Shown here piece by piece: positions 44,871-53,375 of a stretch of 64,000 bases of DNA. The notes under the pieces were generated by a model that saw only the letters and a program-made list of their open reading frames with translations, did not search any database and was not told the DNA's origin. Where the stretch lies: the NCBI GenBank assembly GCA_965279115.1, contig OZ257137.1, positions 2,728,001-2,792,000 on the forward strand. Reading direction: 5' to 3'. The position numbers and the translations under genes are program-made. Origin of the DNA: JAEUOS01 sp965279115. Lineage in GTDB: Bacteria; Pseudomonadota; Gammaproteobacteria; Burkholderiales; JAEUOS01. Numbering within the stretch: the first letter of the stretch is position 1; every line of letters starts with the position of its first letter.

Positions 44871-45700
44871 AGCATTTCCAATGGAGTTGCGCGACTCGGC
44901 GGCGGAAACAGTTGATCAAGATCGTTCAAGTGGCTTGCGCTCAGATCGCACGCCAAAGCCCCCATATTTTCCCGCAACCGTTCCCGGCTCCCCGTCTTCG
45001 GAATCGCGATTACGCCGCCCTTCGCCAGCAACCACGCCAGCGCCACTTGCGCCGGCGTCATGCCGTGCGCCCGCGCAAACTTGATAAGCCCGGCATGTGT
45101 CACCAACTGCGCCTGCTCGATCGGCGAATACGCCATTACCGGGATGTTGCGTTCCGCCAGCCACGGCAGCAGGTCCCATTCCGGTCCACGCCGGGTGAGG
45201 TTGTAGAGAATCTGGTTGGTGGCCACCGCCCGGCCCGGCGCATGGAACCACCATTCGCGCATGTCGGCGATGTCGAGGTTGGAAACACCGAAATGGCGGA
45301 TCTTGCCCGCAGCCTGCAGGGCCTCGAAGCCGGCGATGGTTTCGGCAAAGGGCACATTGCCCCGCCAGTGCAGCAGGTACAAATCAATGCGATCCGTGCC
45401 CAGGCGCTTCAAGCTGCGTTCGCAGGCGGCCACCACTCCCTTGCGGCTGGCGTTGTGCGGATAGACCTTGCTGACGATGAAGGCGTCGTCGCGCCGCCCG
45501 GCGATAGCCTCGCCCACCAGTTCCTCGGAGGCACCTTCGCCGTACATCTCGGCGGTGTCGATCAGGCGCAAGCCCAGGTCCAGCCCTTCGCGCAGCGTGG
45601 CGATTTCCTCCGCACGGGTGCGGCGGCTGTCGCCGAAATGCCAGGTGCCCATGCCGAGGGCGGGCACCCGTTCTCCGGAGGGCAGGCGTACGGTTTTCAT
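44867..45700 (-). CDS. Aldo/keto reductase
   Basis: The 277-residue (beta/alpha)8 NADPH reductase has the intact catalytic tetrad Asp48 and Tyr53 in LIDTAEMYGEG, Lys78 in VSKVYP and His111 in YLLHW. The C-terminal cofactor loop AIPKTGSRERLREN is also clear. Such enzymes reduce aldehydes and ketones. The start ATG is at 45698-45700; the open frame extends rightward into the YitT gene but that part is not used. It is 20 bases downstream of the YitT gene and overlaps the LRR-like gene, so three genes probably form one transcript. Confidence 0.93.
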   Translation of the reverse strand: MKTVRLPSGERVPALGMGTWHFGDSRRTRAEEIATLREGLDLGLRLIDTAEMYGEGASEELVGEAIAGRRDDAFIVSKVYPHNASRKGVVAACERSLKRLGTDRIDLYLLHWRGNVPFAETIAGFEALQAAGKIRHFGVSNLDIADMREWWFHAPGRAVATNQILYNLTRRGPEWDLLPWLAERNIPVMAYSPIEQAQLVTHAGLIKFARAHGMTPAQVALAWLLAKGGVIAIPKTGSRERLRENMGALACDLSASHLNDLDQLFPPPSRATPLEML

Positions 45701-45720
45701 GGCGGCCTCGATGCCCCGGG

Positions 45721-46335
45721 CTACATGGCCATATAGCGGCCGGGGCGGTGGTTGATGGCGAGCGCGGCGTTCATGGCCAACATGCCGGTGAGTGACAGGG
45801 CAAGCTTGTCGGCCGGGATGAAGGCCAGCGACCCGTGCAATATGGCGCCATCGATCACCGCCTGCACGATGCCGGCGCGCCAGCCGCGCGATTCCTGCAG
45901 GTACAGCACCAGCACGTTGATGCCACCCAGGCTGGCGTGGTGGCGAAACAGCATGATAAGGCCGGCACCGACCAGCAGGCCGCCGGCGATCGCCGCGAAC
46001 CAGGGGTTGACCGACTGCAATTGCACCCAGTGCGGCATGGCTTCGATAAGCAATGACGCCAGCGCCACGGCGATGAAGGTCTTGACCGTGAAGGCGGTGC
46101 CCATGCGTTTCCAGGCCAGCCAATAGAAGGGCAGGTTGAAGGCAAAGAACAGCGCGCCGAAGGGAAGCTTGGTGGCATAGAAGGCGAGGAAGGCCAGGCC
46201 CACCGTGCCGCCGGTTGTCATGCCGGCCTGCTTGAAGAGGAATACGCCCATCGCCACGAACAGAGTGCCGGTGATGAGGCCCTGCGCGTCGTCGTAGGTC
46301 GAGTGTCGGGTCGCGGGGGACGCGGTCTCGGTCAT
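45721..46335 (-). CDS. YitT-family membrane protein
   Basis: The 204-residue integral membrane protein has five or six hydrophobic helices (GTLFVAMGVFLFKQAG at the start). The YitT motif region GGTVGLAFLA and the internal repeat LLVGAGLIMLFRHHASLGGI fit the short YitT/DUF161 type. Function not established. The start ATG at 46333-46335 is preceded by the 172-bp divergent region shared with the HpaB-type gene. It leads a minus-strand unit with the aldo/keto reductase. Confidence 0.83.
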   Translation of the reverse strand: MTETASPATRHSTYDDAQGLITGTLFVAMGVFLFKQAGMTTGGTVGLAFLAFYATKLPFGALFFAFNLPFYWLAWKRMGTAFTVKTFIAVALASLLIEAMPHWVQLQSVNPWFAAIAGGLLVGAGLIMLFRHHASLGGINVLVLYLQESRGWRAGIVQAVIDGAILHGSLAFIPADKLALSLTGMLAMNAALAINHRPGRYMAM

Positions 46336-46437
46336 TGGGCGGCGGGGCGGATGGTCATGGCTGGCGCGGAAGTATAAGGGCCGCGTTGCGCCTTGAGGCA
46401 GGTCACGGATGGTTTTGCGCTGCGGTATCAAACCACG

Positions 46438-46467
46438 TTGACGGGGAGCGCAGCAGATCAGTACAGT
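46438..46467 (+). promoter_or_regulatory. Possible sigma-70 promoter for the aromatic-ring genes
   Basis: TTGACG (46438-46443) and TACAGT (46462-46467) are separated by 18 bases and lie about 40 bases before the HpaB-type start. The -35 matches consensus at 5 of 6, the -10 at 4 of 6. Candidate only. Confidence 0.35.
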
Positions 46468-46507
46468 GCGCCCCACTTCATGAAACAGAATTGATCGGGA
46501 CATTGCA

Positions 46508-47977
46508 ATGGGCATCAGGACAGGCGCGCAATATCTGGCCGGGTTGAAATCGAAGCCGCGCGACGTTTGGATTCGCGGCAAGAACGTGGAGGATGTCACC
46601 ACCCACCCTGCTTTCGCCAAACCGGCGGCGCACATCGCCAGGCTGTACGACATGCAGCACGATCCGGCGTTGCAGGACATCCTTACCTACAAGAGCCCGA
46701 CCACCGGCGACCGCGTTGGCACTGCCTTCATGATGTCCAGGACCATGGACGACCTGGTCAAGCGCCGCAAGGCCTTCCAGATCTGGGCGGAAAGTTCCTT
46801 CGGCCTGCTCGGGCGCTCGCCCGACTTCCTCAATACCACCGTGATGGCCTTCGCCGAATCGCCCGGCGTGTTCGAGGAGATGGGCCCGCGATTTGCCGAG
46901 AACCTGCGCAGGTACTACGAGTACATCCGTGAGAACGACATCTTTCTCACCCATGCGCTGATCACCCCGCAAACCGATCGCTCGAAGGGGTCGAAGGACC
47001 AGGCGGATGCCTTCATGCACATGGGCGTGGTGCGTGAAACACCGGAAGGCCTCATCATGCGCGGCGCCCGCATGCTGGCCACCCACGGCCCGATCGCCGA
47101 CGAGGTGATCGTCTACCACCTGCCCGGCGTCAAGCCCGGCGAGGAGGCCTACGCTGCCGCCTTCGCCATTCCGATGGACACGCCCGGTGTGCGGCTGATC
47201 TGTCGCGAACCCTTCGACGAAGGCACGCGCGATGCCTATGACCATCCGCTGGCCACGCATTTCGAGGAACCGGATGCCCTGCTGATCTTCGATGACGTGC
47301 TGGTGCCCTGGGAGCGGGTATTCCTGCATGGCAATGTCGACCTCGCCAACCGCATGTATACGGAGACGGCCTTGCGCAACCATACCGCGCACCAGACCGG
47401 CGCGCGGGCAATCGCCAAGATGCAACTGGCCGTGGGCGTGGCCATGCGGGTGGCGGAAACCGTCAAGGCCAACGGTTTTTTGCATGTGCAGGAAATGCTC
47501 GGCGAAGCCATCGGCTATATCGAACTCGCGAAGAGCTGCGTGATCCGCTCCGAGGTCGAGTTCGAGACCACCGCCGCCGGCACCATACGCGCGGGCTTCA
47601 CCCCCTTGCAGACCCTGCGCGGCCTGATGTCCAAGGCCTATCCGCGCATCATCGAGATTCTGCAGACCGTGGGGGCCGGCGGCCTCTTGATGATGCCCAC
47701 CGCGGCGGACTTTGCCAGCGAAGTGGGTGACGATGTGCGCCGCTACTACCGCGGCGCCGGCGACATCACCTCGGAGGACCGGGTGCGGATTTTCAAGCTC
47801 GCCTGGGACCTGGCCGGTGACGCCTTCGGCATGCGTGCCATGCAGTACGAGCGTTACTATGCGGGTGACCCGTTCCGCCTGGTGGCGAGCAACTACACCA
47901 GCTACGCGTACAAGCACGAGTGCGAGAAGCTGGTCGAGGCCGCATTGGCGTTGGCGGGTCCACCGGTCGCAAGGTGA
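46508..47977 (+). CDS. HpaB-type reduced-flavin-dependent aromatic hydroxylase
   Basis: The 489-residue large oxygenase component of the HpaB/TftD family hydroxylates phenols using FADH2 supplied by a separate reductase. Family features are GIRTGAQYLAGLK at the start and the HALITPQTDRSKGSKDQ loop. VRETPEGLIMRGARMLATHG is the flavin/substrate strand, and VLVPWERVFLHGN comes late. Length is normal. An MhpB-type ring-cleavage gene follows 49 bases downstream, so hydroxylation to a catechol followed by ring opening is the likely sequence. No HpaC-type reductase gene is adjacent; the split-barrel protein at 6567 is one candidate. Confidence 0.9.
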   Translation: MGIRTGAQYLAGLKSKPRDVWIRGKNVEDVTTHPAFAKPAAHIARLYDMQHDPALQDILTYKSPTTGDRVGTAFMMSRTMDDLVKRRKAFQIWAESSFGLLGRSPDFLNTTVMAFAESPGVFEEMGPRFAENLRRYYEYIRENDIFLTHALITPQTDRSKGSKDQADAFMHMGVVRETPEGLIMRGARMLATHGPIADEVIVYHLPGVKPGEEAYAAAFAIPMDTPGVRLICREPFDEGTRDAYDHPLATHFEEPDALLIFDDVLVPWERVFLHGNVDLANRMYTETALRNHTAHQTGARAIAKMQLAVGVAMRVAETVKANGFLHVQEMLGEAIGYIELAKSCVIRSEVEFETTAAGTIRAGFTPLQTLRGLMSKAYPRIIEILQTVGAGGLLMMPTAADFASEVGDDVRRYYRGAGDITSEDRVRIFKLAWDLAGDAFGMRAMQYERYYAGDPFRLVASNYTSYAYKHECEKLVEAALALAGPPVAR

Positions 47978-48026
47978 GCTCGCCACAGGTCGGCAGCGAA
48001 AGGCAGGATCAATCCGGGATTCCCAC

Positions 48027-48965
48027 ATGAACAACCGCGCGGTACTGGGTCTTTCACATACCCCCTTGCTGGGCTTGAACCCCCTCGCCCCAGAGGTCGA
48101 TGCCGACCTGCGCGGCGCCCTGGCCGAAGCCGCGCGCCATGTGCAGGCGTTTCGCCCCGAACTGGTGGTGATGTTCTCGCCGGATCACTTCAACGGCTTT
48201 TTCCATGACCTCATGCCGGCCATGTGCATCGGCACCGAGGCAGAAGCCGTGGGGGATTACGGCACGCCGGCCGGCCGCGTCAATGTGGCCACGGACGATG
48301 CCCTGGCGGTGGCAAGCCAGCTGATCGCCGGCGGGTTCGATATCGCGGTATCGCGGCGCATGGTGGTCGACCATGGCGTGGCGCAGCCGCTGGAGTTGTT
48401 GTTCGGCGGGCTCGATTCGCCGCCGGTGGTGCCGATTTTCCTCAACGCCGCCGGTCCGCCGGCCATCCCGACGGTGAAGCGCGTGGTGGCGCTGGGTGCG
48501 GCAGTCGGTGAGCTTTTTTCGGAGGATCCGCGGCGCATCCTATATATCGGCTCGGGCGGCCTTTCGCACGACCCGCCCATTCCCACCCTCCACCATCCGG
48601 ACCCCGCCGTGCGGGAACGCATCATCGCCCGCCATGTCTATACGGCGGAGGAGCGTGCCGTGCGGCAGACCCGCGTGATCCAGGCCGGGCGCGACATGGC
48701 GGCCGGCAAGTCCGATCGCAGGCCGCTCAATGCCGAATGGGACCAGCGTGTGATGGCCATGCTCGAGGCGGGCGACCGGGCCGGCATCGCCGCCATCCGG
48801 GAAGACGAAATCGTGCGTGAGGGCGGCGGCTCAGCACATGAAACCAAGAACTGGCTGGCGGCGTTCGCAGCGGTCGACGCTGCGTCGCTGACAACGCGAC
48901 AACGCTGGTACCGAGCCATTCCGGATCTGATCGCCGGCTTTGGCGTGATGTTCCGCAGCGACTGA
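48027..48965 (+). CDS. mhpB: MhpB-type extradiol (meta-cleavage) dioxygenase
   Basis: The 312-residue class III LigB-type dioxygenase is close to 3-carboxyethylcatechol 2,3-dioxygenase. It aligns with E. coli MhpB over its whole length: LSHTPLLGLNPLAPEVD, VVMFSPDHFNGFFHDLMP, MVVDHGVAQPLELLFGGLD, IGSGGLSHDPPIP and HETKNWLAAFAA. The active-site histidines in DHFNGF, DHGVAQP and GLSHDPP are present. It needs Fe(II) and opens a catechol ring next to the hydroxyl group. The start is the ATG at 48027; the open frame upstream overlaps the hydroxylase gene. No mhpC, mhpD or mhpE neighbours are seen, so the native substrate may differ. Confidence 0.92.
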   Translation: MNNRAVLGLSHTPLLGLNPLAPEVDADLRGALAEAARHVQAFRPELVVMFSPDHFNGFFHDLMPAMCIGTEAEAVGDYGTPAGRVNVATDDALAVASQLIAGGFDIAVSRRMVVDHGVAQPLELLFGGLDSPPVVPIFLNAAGPPAIPTVKRVVALGAAVGELFSEDPRRILYIGSGGLSHDPPIPTLHHPDPAVRERIIARHVYTAEERAVRQTRVIQAGRDMAAGKSDRRPLNAEWDQRVMAMLEAGDRAGIAAIREDEIVREGGGSAHETKNWLAAFAAVDAASLTTRQRWYRAIPDLIAGFGVMFRSD

Positions 48966-48970
48966 GGCGG

Positions 48971-49579
48971 CTACCTGCCAGGCGCGCGCTTGCGCGCCGC
49001 CAGGTATTTCTCCAGCATGAACAGGCGGTCGTTGCCCCACCACATCTCGCCATCCACCATCATGGTCGGTACGCCGAACACGCCGCGCGCGACCGCCGCG
49101 GCGGTTTCGGACTCGTAAGCGACGCCCGCCCCGGGCGAGGCGACAAAGCGCATGAAGTCCTCCGCGTCCCAGCCCTGCGCCCGGGCGAGTTCGCGCAGCA
49201 CCTCGGGATCATCGAGCTTGGCGCCGGATCCCCAGCCGGCGAGAAATCCGTCGCGAACATAGGCGGCCTCCGCGCCGCGGGCGCGTGCGTACAAGTTGCC
49301 GATGTTCATCTGGCGCGACGCATAGTTGCCGACCCACGACAACGGCACCGCGTACTCGGCCGCCCAGCGCATGATGTCGATCTTCATGTAGGCGAGCTTC
49401 ACCGGCATGTCGCGATTGCCCGGGCCGGTGTTGCCGATGGCTTTTTTAAGGACCGTGAGGTCGACCGCATGCCAGGCGATGTCGCAACCGTGGGTTTCGG
49501 CGATCCTGACCAGTTCGCCGCGCGCAAGATGGGAAAACGGCGACAGGAAGTCGAAGTAGAAGTCGATGGTGTCGGACAT
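48971..49579 (-). CDS. 2-hydroxychromene-2-carboxylate isomerase / DsbA-fold (kappa-GST-like)
   Basis: The 202-residue thioredoxin-fold protein of the HCCA-isomerase family has the active-site loop FDFLSPFSHLA (Ser13-Pro-Phe-Ser16) replacing a DsbA CxxC. The cis-Pro GVPTMMVDGEMWWGNDRL near the C-terminus contacts glutathione. Such enzymes isomerise chromene intermediates in naphthalene-type catabolism. It is convergent with the MhpB gene (5-base gap) and 10 bases after the GST-like gene in a three-gene minus-strand unit. It is clearly diverged from its partner at 50618. Confidence 0.87.
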   Translation of the reverse strand: MSDTIDFYFDFLSPFSHLARGELVRIAETHGCDIAWHAVDLTVLKKAIGNTGPGNRDMPVKLAYMKIDIMRWAAEYAVPLSWVGNYASRQMNIGNLYARARGAEAAYVRDGFLAGWGSGAKLDDPEVLRELARAQGWDAEDFMRFVASPGAGVAYESETAAAVARGVFGVPTMMVDGEMWWGNDRLFMLEKYLAARKRAPGR

Positions 49580-49589
49580 GCGCGGGCAC

Positions 49590-50621
49590 TCAGACGGGTT
49601 CGTGGATCAATGCGCCGCAGCCGCAGCGCGCGAGAATCTCGCTGGCGGCCTGGCGGTCCGCCGGCGCAAGGCCGGCATGTTCCTCGCGCAGCCACTTGAG
49701 GCACTTGCCCTGGTACGGGAACGGGTTCTGGACCCAGGGCTTGCCTTCGACTTCGGTTTCCACCCTTGTGGCGCCGCTCTTGAGGGCGCGCGCGTTGGCC
49801 AGCATCACCGGCACGTAGGTCTTGCCCGCCAGGGTCAGGATGGCCAGGAGCGTCGCGGGAATGCGGTCGCGGCCGAACCAGTCGCCCTCCGCCGGCGCAA
49901 GCCCGGTCAGGTCTTCAACCATCGACACCCATGCATGCACGCGTGGCGCCTTCTCGAGCGTGATGGCGGCAGGCGTCGGGTCGAAGTGCGCCAGCTGGGT
50001 CAATTGCCCATGGACGCCGAAATCGGCGGCGCCGGGCCGGGCACCCATCAGGAAGGCATGTTCCCGCAAATGGTTCTCGAAAGCCTCCAGGAAATGCAGG
50101 TAGTCCTGTTCGATCACCGGGGCGGTGGTGGAGTTCGAGCCGACGAAATGCAGGCGGCTGATCTGCCGTTGCGAAAACTGTGCGCCCAATTCGGCGGCCA
50201 GCGCGTCCGACGCGGCGAGGTTGCGCCAGCGCGGCAGGATGGACGCCGACTTGGCGATGTCGGCCGCATAGTGCCAGCGGTAGTGGAACATCGCCTTGGT
50301 AAGCCACTCGTCGCCGTAGTCCTCGAGGACGCTGTCGATGAAGCGCACCACCGGATCAGCCGGCCGCACCCGCGGGCCGGGAAACATGTCCTCGAACCGA
50401 CGCAGGAGCGGGGTGGAATCGGTCACCGCCTCGATCGCGCCTGCCGCATCCGGCAAAAAGAAGGTGGGCAGCAATTCGACCCGCGGACTTGGCAGTTCTG
50501 TCAGTCGCGCCGAACCCGGAAACAGCAGCTCGTATTCGATATGCCGGTAGCGCAGGATCGCCAGCATCTTGCGTGTGTAAGGGGAGCCCGGCAGGCCCTT
50601 GAGCAGCAGGGGCGCGGTCAT
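49590..50621 (-). CDS. Glutathione S-transferase-family protein (long form)
   Basis: At 343 residues it is longer than usual GSTs (about 200-220). An N-terminal thioredoxin-like domain (LKGLPGSPYTRKMLAIL; SPYTRK holds the glutathione-site Ser/Tyr) is followed by a helical domain (ADFGVHGQLTQLAH) near 200-215. An extra C-terminal 100 residues contain GKPWVQNPFPYQGKCLKWL and a final CGCGALIHEP with paired cysteines. It lies between two HCCA-isomerase-like genes and overlaps the upstream one by 4 bases. A glutathione-dependent step on an aromatic ring-cleavage product is plausible. Confidence 0.84.
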   Translation of the reverse strand: MTAPLLLKGLPGSPYTRKMLAILRYRHIEYELLFPGSARLTELPSPRVELLPTFFLPDAAGAIEAVTDSTPLLRRFEDMFPGPRVRPADPVVRFIDSVLEDYGDEWLTKAMFHYRWHYAADIAKSASILPRWRNLAASDALAAELGAQFSQRQISRLHFVGSNSTTAPVIEQDYLHFLEAFENHLREHAFLMGARPGAADFGVHGQLTQLAHFDPTPAAITLEKAPRVHAWVSMVEDLTGLAPAEGDWFGRDRIPATLLAILTLAGKTYVPVMLANARALKSGATRVETEVEGKPWVQNPFPYQGKCLKWLREEHAGLAPADRQAASEILARCGCGALIHEPV

Positions 50622-51226
50622 TGCGCGGCTCCCTGCATCAGCGCGGCGCGCACCAGCGGCAGGCGGTCGTTGCCGAAGTACATGTCATCACCGTTGACGA
50701 ACAGCGTGGGCGAGCCGAAGCCGCCGCGGCGGATCAGTTCTTCGGTGTTGGCCTTGAGCTGGTCCTTGATCTCCTGCCGGGCGATGCCGGCGAGGAACGC
50801 TGCGGCATCGATGCCGCAGCTTGTACAGATGCCGGCCAGCACCTCGTCCCTGGAAATGTCCTCATCCCTGCCCCAATAGGCTTCAAAGGCCGCGCCGGCG
50901 AAGTCGACCAGCCTGCCTTGCGGCGCCAGCCACAGGCAGCCGCGCATGGCCTTGACGCTGTTGATCGGGAATACCGTCGGTGGAAACCTGATGGCCAGTC
51001 CGCAATGGCGCGCCCAGTCCCGCATGTCCTTCAACTGGTAGGCGGCCTTGGCCGGCACCGGATGGTCGCGCGAGGCGTACACGCTGGGGTTGACGCTGTT
51101 GAAGACACCACCCACCAGGATCGGCTTCCAGCGAATCGTCGCGCCGGTCTCGGCGGCCAGTGGCTGGATGTTGTGAAAGGCCAGGTAGGTCCAGGGACTG
51201 GAGATGTCGAAGTAGAAGTCGATCAT
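50618..51226 (-). CDS. 2-hydroxychromene-2-carboxylate isomerase / DsbA-fold protein
   Basis: The 202-residue HCCA-isomerase-type protein starts IDFYFDISSPWTYLAFHN, with Ser9-Ser10-Pro11 at the active-site position. TVFPINSVKAMRGCLW lies in the helical insert and FGSPTLFVNGDDMYFGNDRL at the cis-Pro loop. It leads the minus-strand unit and overlaps the GST-like gene by 4 bases. Two non-identical isomerase genes flanking one GST suggest a set specialised for glutathione-linked isomerisation, but this is inference. Confidence 0.88.
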   Translation of the reverse strand: MIDFYFDISSPWTYLAFHNIQPLAAETGATIRWKPILVGGVFNSVNPSVYASRDHPVPAKAAYQLKDMRDWARHCGLAIRFPPTVFPINSVKAMRGCLWLAPQGRLVDFAGAAFEAYWGRDEDISRDEVLAGICTSCGIDAAAFLAGIARQEIKDQLKANTEELIRRGGFGSPTLFVNGDDMYFGNDRLPLVRAALMQGAAQ

Positions 51227-51315
51227 GGCATTTCTCTGTTACGGGTGGCGCGCACGGTATCGGCCAATATACAAGTCCGGGAAAGGGCGAGCCCGGCGCC
51301 AGGACCGCAGATCCA

Positions 51316-52671
51316 TCAGCCCGGCGGATCGGGTGCGCGCCTTGCGCGGAACCACCAGTTGACGGCGATGCCGATCAGGAATGCCAGGAAACCCGCGCCA
51401 AGCAAGAGCACACCCAGGCCGAGCTCACTCTTGGGCACCAGCGGCTCGAGGGTGCGGTATGCACCGTACCCGATGCCGGCGGCAAGCAGGGCCCAAACCA
51501 CCGGGTCGCGCATGAACCAGCCGATCAATCCGAGCGCCACACCGAGCAGCGCGGTTTGCCACGACAGTATCGCGGGCAGTGGTGGCAGCCCCTTGGAGGC
51601 GTCCGTCCAGCCGATCAACCACAGGCCGCCATAAACCATGAAAGCCGCACCGACCGCCATGCCCATGCGCGCGCCATGCCACACGCGCCATGCGAACACG
51701 CCGGCAACCACAAACAGCGCCCACGCGGCATGTGCCGCGGTGGGCAGGGCCGATACGACCGCGAGCGCGCCGAACAACCAGGCTTCCTTGTCGCTCTTGC
51801 GGATGATGGTGTACAGCAGGAAAAAGGCGCCGGCCTGCGGCAGGATCGCCGCTGCCCGCACGTCGGTGGAGGCGGCCAGCAGGATGTAACTCCACACATG
51901 GTAGAAGTAGGCGCCGGCCAGCAGGCGAAACACCCCCTGAATGCAGCGCGCATTGAGCAGGTGCTGCGCCTCCGTTTGGCCGAGCGTGGAAAACAGGGGT
52001 GGCCGGCGGGCCTCAAGCAGGAACAGCACGCCGGTGCCGTAGAGCGCCGCCAGCTGCAGCACCAGCACCTTGTTCGAATCCGGCTGCGAAAGCCCTGCAA
52101 TCACCGCGACAATGCCCGCCGCGGTGGCCACAACCGAGGCCAGCAGGCTGCGAGGCAACGCGATGCGAAAGATCTTCGCCAGCGCCCACACTTTTGCCGC
52201 CGTCAACGCCAGCCACAAGACCAGCATCAACGGCGCTGCCAGTGGCCCGGTCAGCGCCAGCCCCTCGAGCCGGAACGTGCAGTCGAACAGGAACAGCGCC
52301 TCGAGCATCGCCAGCAGCACCGCCGGGCGCAGCGCGCCCGCGCGGTGCGCCAGAAATGCCGCGCCACCGATGAGCAGCAACTCGTAAGCCTGCAGCACGA
52401 AGAACAGGATCAGTTGCGCCTGTTCCGGGGTGACCGAAGAGATCGTGTCGATGTTGCGCGCGATCAGGAATATGCCGTACAGGACGCAAAAGGCGCTGAT
52501 GAAATACAGCGGGTTGAATTCCACGAACCAGTAGCGCAGCACCGCGGCCGGGTCGAGCCGGCCATTCGCGCCCGGTTCCGGCAGCAGGCCCCAGCGCTGC
52601 GGCCGAGGACTCTCATCCGCCGCGTCGAGCACAGGCGCGTTTTCGTCCGAACCCCCGATAGCCGTGGCCAT
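51316..52671 (-). CDS. Polytopic membrane protein of unknown function
   Basis: The 451-residue membrane protein starts at the ATG at 52669-52671, where GGAGGGGGAAAAGTC provides a ribosome site. The first 50 residues are soluble (ENAPVLDAADESPRPQRWG). They are followed by about 12 hydrophobic segments, among them YFISAFCVLYGIFLIARNI, LLASVVATAAGIVAVIAGL and LGVLLLGAGFLAFLIGIAVN. I recognise no transporter motif. Function unknown. Its start faces the universal stress protein gene across a 218-bp divergent region. Confidence 0.8.
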   Translation of the reverse strand: MATAIGGSDENAPVLDAADESPRPQRWGLLPEPGANGRLDPAAVLRYWFVEFNPLYFISAFCVLYGIFLIARNIDTISSVTPEQAQLILFFVLQAYELLLIGGAAFLAHRAGALRPAVLLAMLEALFLFDCTFRLEGLALTGPLAAPLMLVLWLALTAAKVWALAKIFRIALPRSLLASVVATAAGIVAVIAGLSQPDSNKVLVLQLAALYGTGVLFLLEARRPPLFSTLGQTEAQHLLNARCIQGVFRLLAGAYFYHVWSYILLAASTDVRAAAILPQAGAFFLLYTIIRKSDKEAWLFGALAVVSALPTAAHAAWALFVVAGVFAWRVWHGARMGMAVGAAFMVYGGLWLIGWTDASKGLPPLPAILSWQTALLGVALGLIGWFMRDPVVWALLAAGIGYGAYRTLEPLVPKSELGLGVLLLGAGFLAFLIGIAVNWWFRARRAPDPPG

Positions 52672-52889
52672 GACTTTTCCCCCTCCAGCCAGGCGCCATT
52701 GCGGCGCATGCACCCAAGATACACACGCACGGACGGCTTGTCATCCAGTGGCAGGTGCAGGAAGGGCGAAACGGGAATCATGATCATCCCATCGCGAATA
52801 TACTGGCTGCATTCACCCGCCGCGCTGCGTCGAATGGCTTTACAAGCGTCGGTGGCCAGGTCGATTTCCCGGGTTGCAAGGAGAAAAAC

Positions 52890-53327
52890 ATGCTCGCAAA
52901 AATGCTCGTCCCCACCGACGGTTCGGAACTTTCACTCAAGGCCGTTCATGGCGCCATCGACCTGGCAAAGAAGCTCGGTTCCACCCTGGTGGGCATGACC
53001 GTCAGCGAGCCGTATCCGTTGCCGCAAATGGCGCGCCACTCGCCGATCGAATCGCATGCCCATTACGACGAGCGCGTGAAGGCGGAAGCCGAAGCCCGCC
53101 TGGTGCCGCTGGCCGAAGCCGCCAAGGCGGCGGGAATCGCCGTCACCACGCTGGTGGTCAGCGGTAACAGCCCGTTCGAAGCCATCATCCAAACCGCCGA
53201 GGAACAGGGCTGCGACAGCATCGTCATGTCATCCCATGGCCGGCGCGGCATCAGCGGCCTGCTCCTGGGTAGTGAAACCCAGAAAGTGCTGACCCACTCC
53301 AAGATTCCGGTGCTGGTGCTGCGTTAG
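52890..53327 (+). CDS. Universal stress protein (UspA family)
   Basis: The 145-residue Usp-fold protein opens MLAKMLVPTDGSELSLKAV, with the early Asp and Ser of the nucleotide pocket. It has the C-terminal ATP-binding loop SSHGRRGISGLLLGSETQKV (the Gx2G...GS type) near 118-137, then PVLVLR. The presence of this loop predicts nucleotide binding. AAGGAG 6 bases before the ATG supports the start at 52890. It acts in the cytoplasm during stress or stationary phase in known members; its own trigger is unknown. It is followed by an alpha/beta hydrolase gene. Confidence 0.92.
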   Translation: MLAKMLVPTDGSELSLKAVHGAIDLAKKLGSTLVGMTVSEPYPLPQMARHSPIESHAHYDERVKAEAEARLVPLAEAAKAAGIAVTTLVVSGNSPFEAIIQTAEEQGCDSIVMSSHGRRGISGLLLGSETQKVLTHSKIPVLVLR

Positions 53328-53375
53328 CGCGCCGCCCGGCCCGTCGCCCATGATTCCCGACGACGGGTTGTCGCA

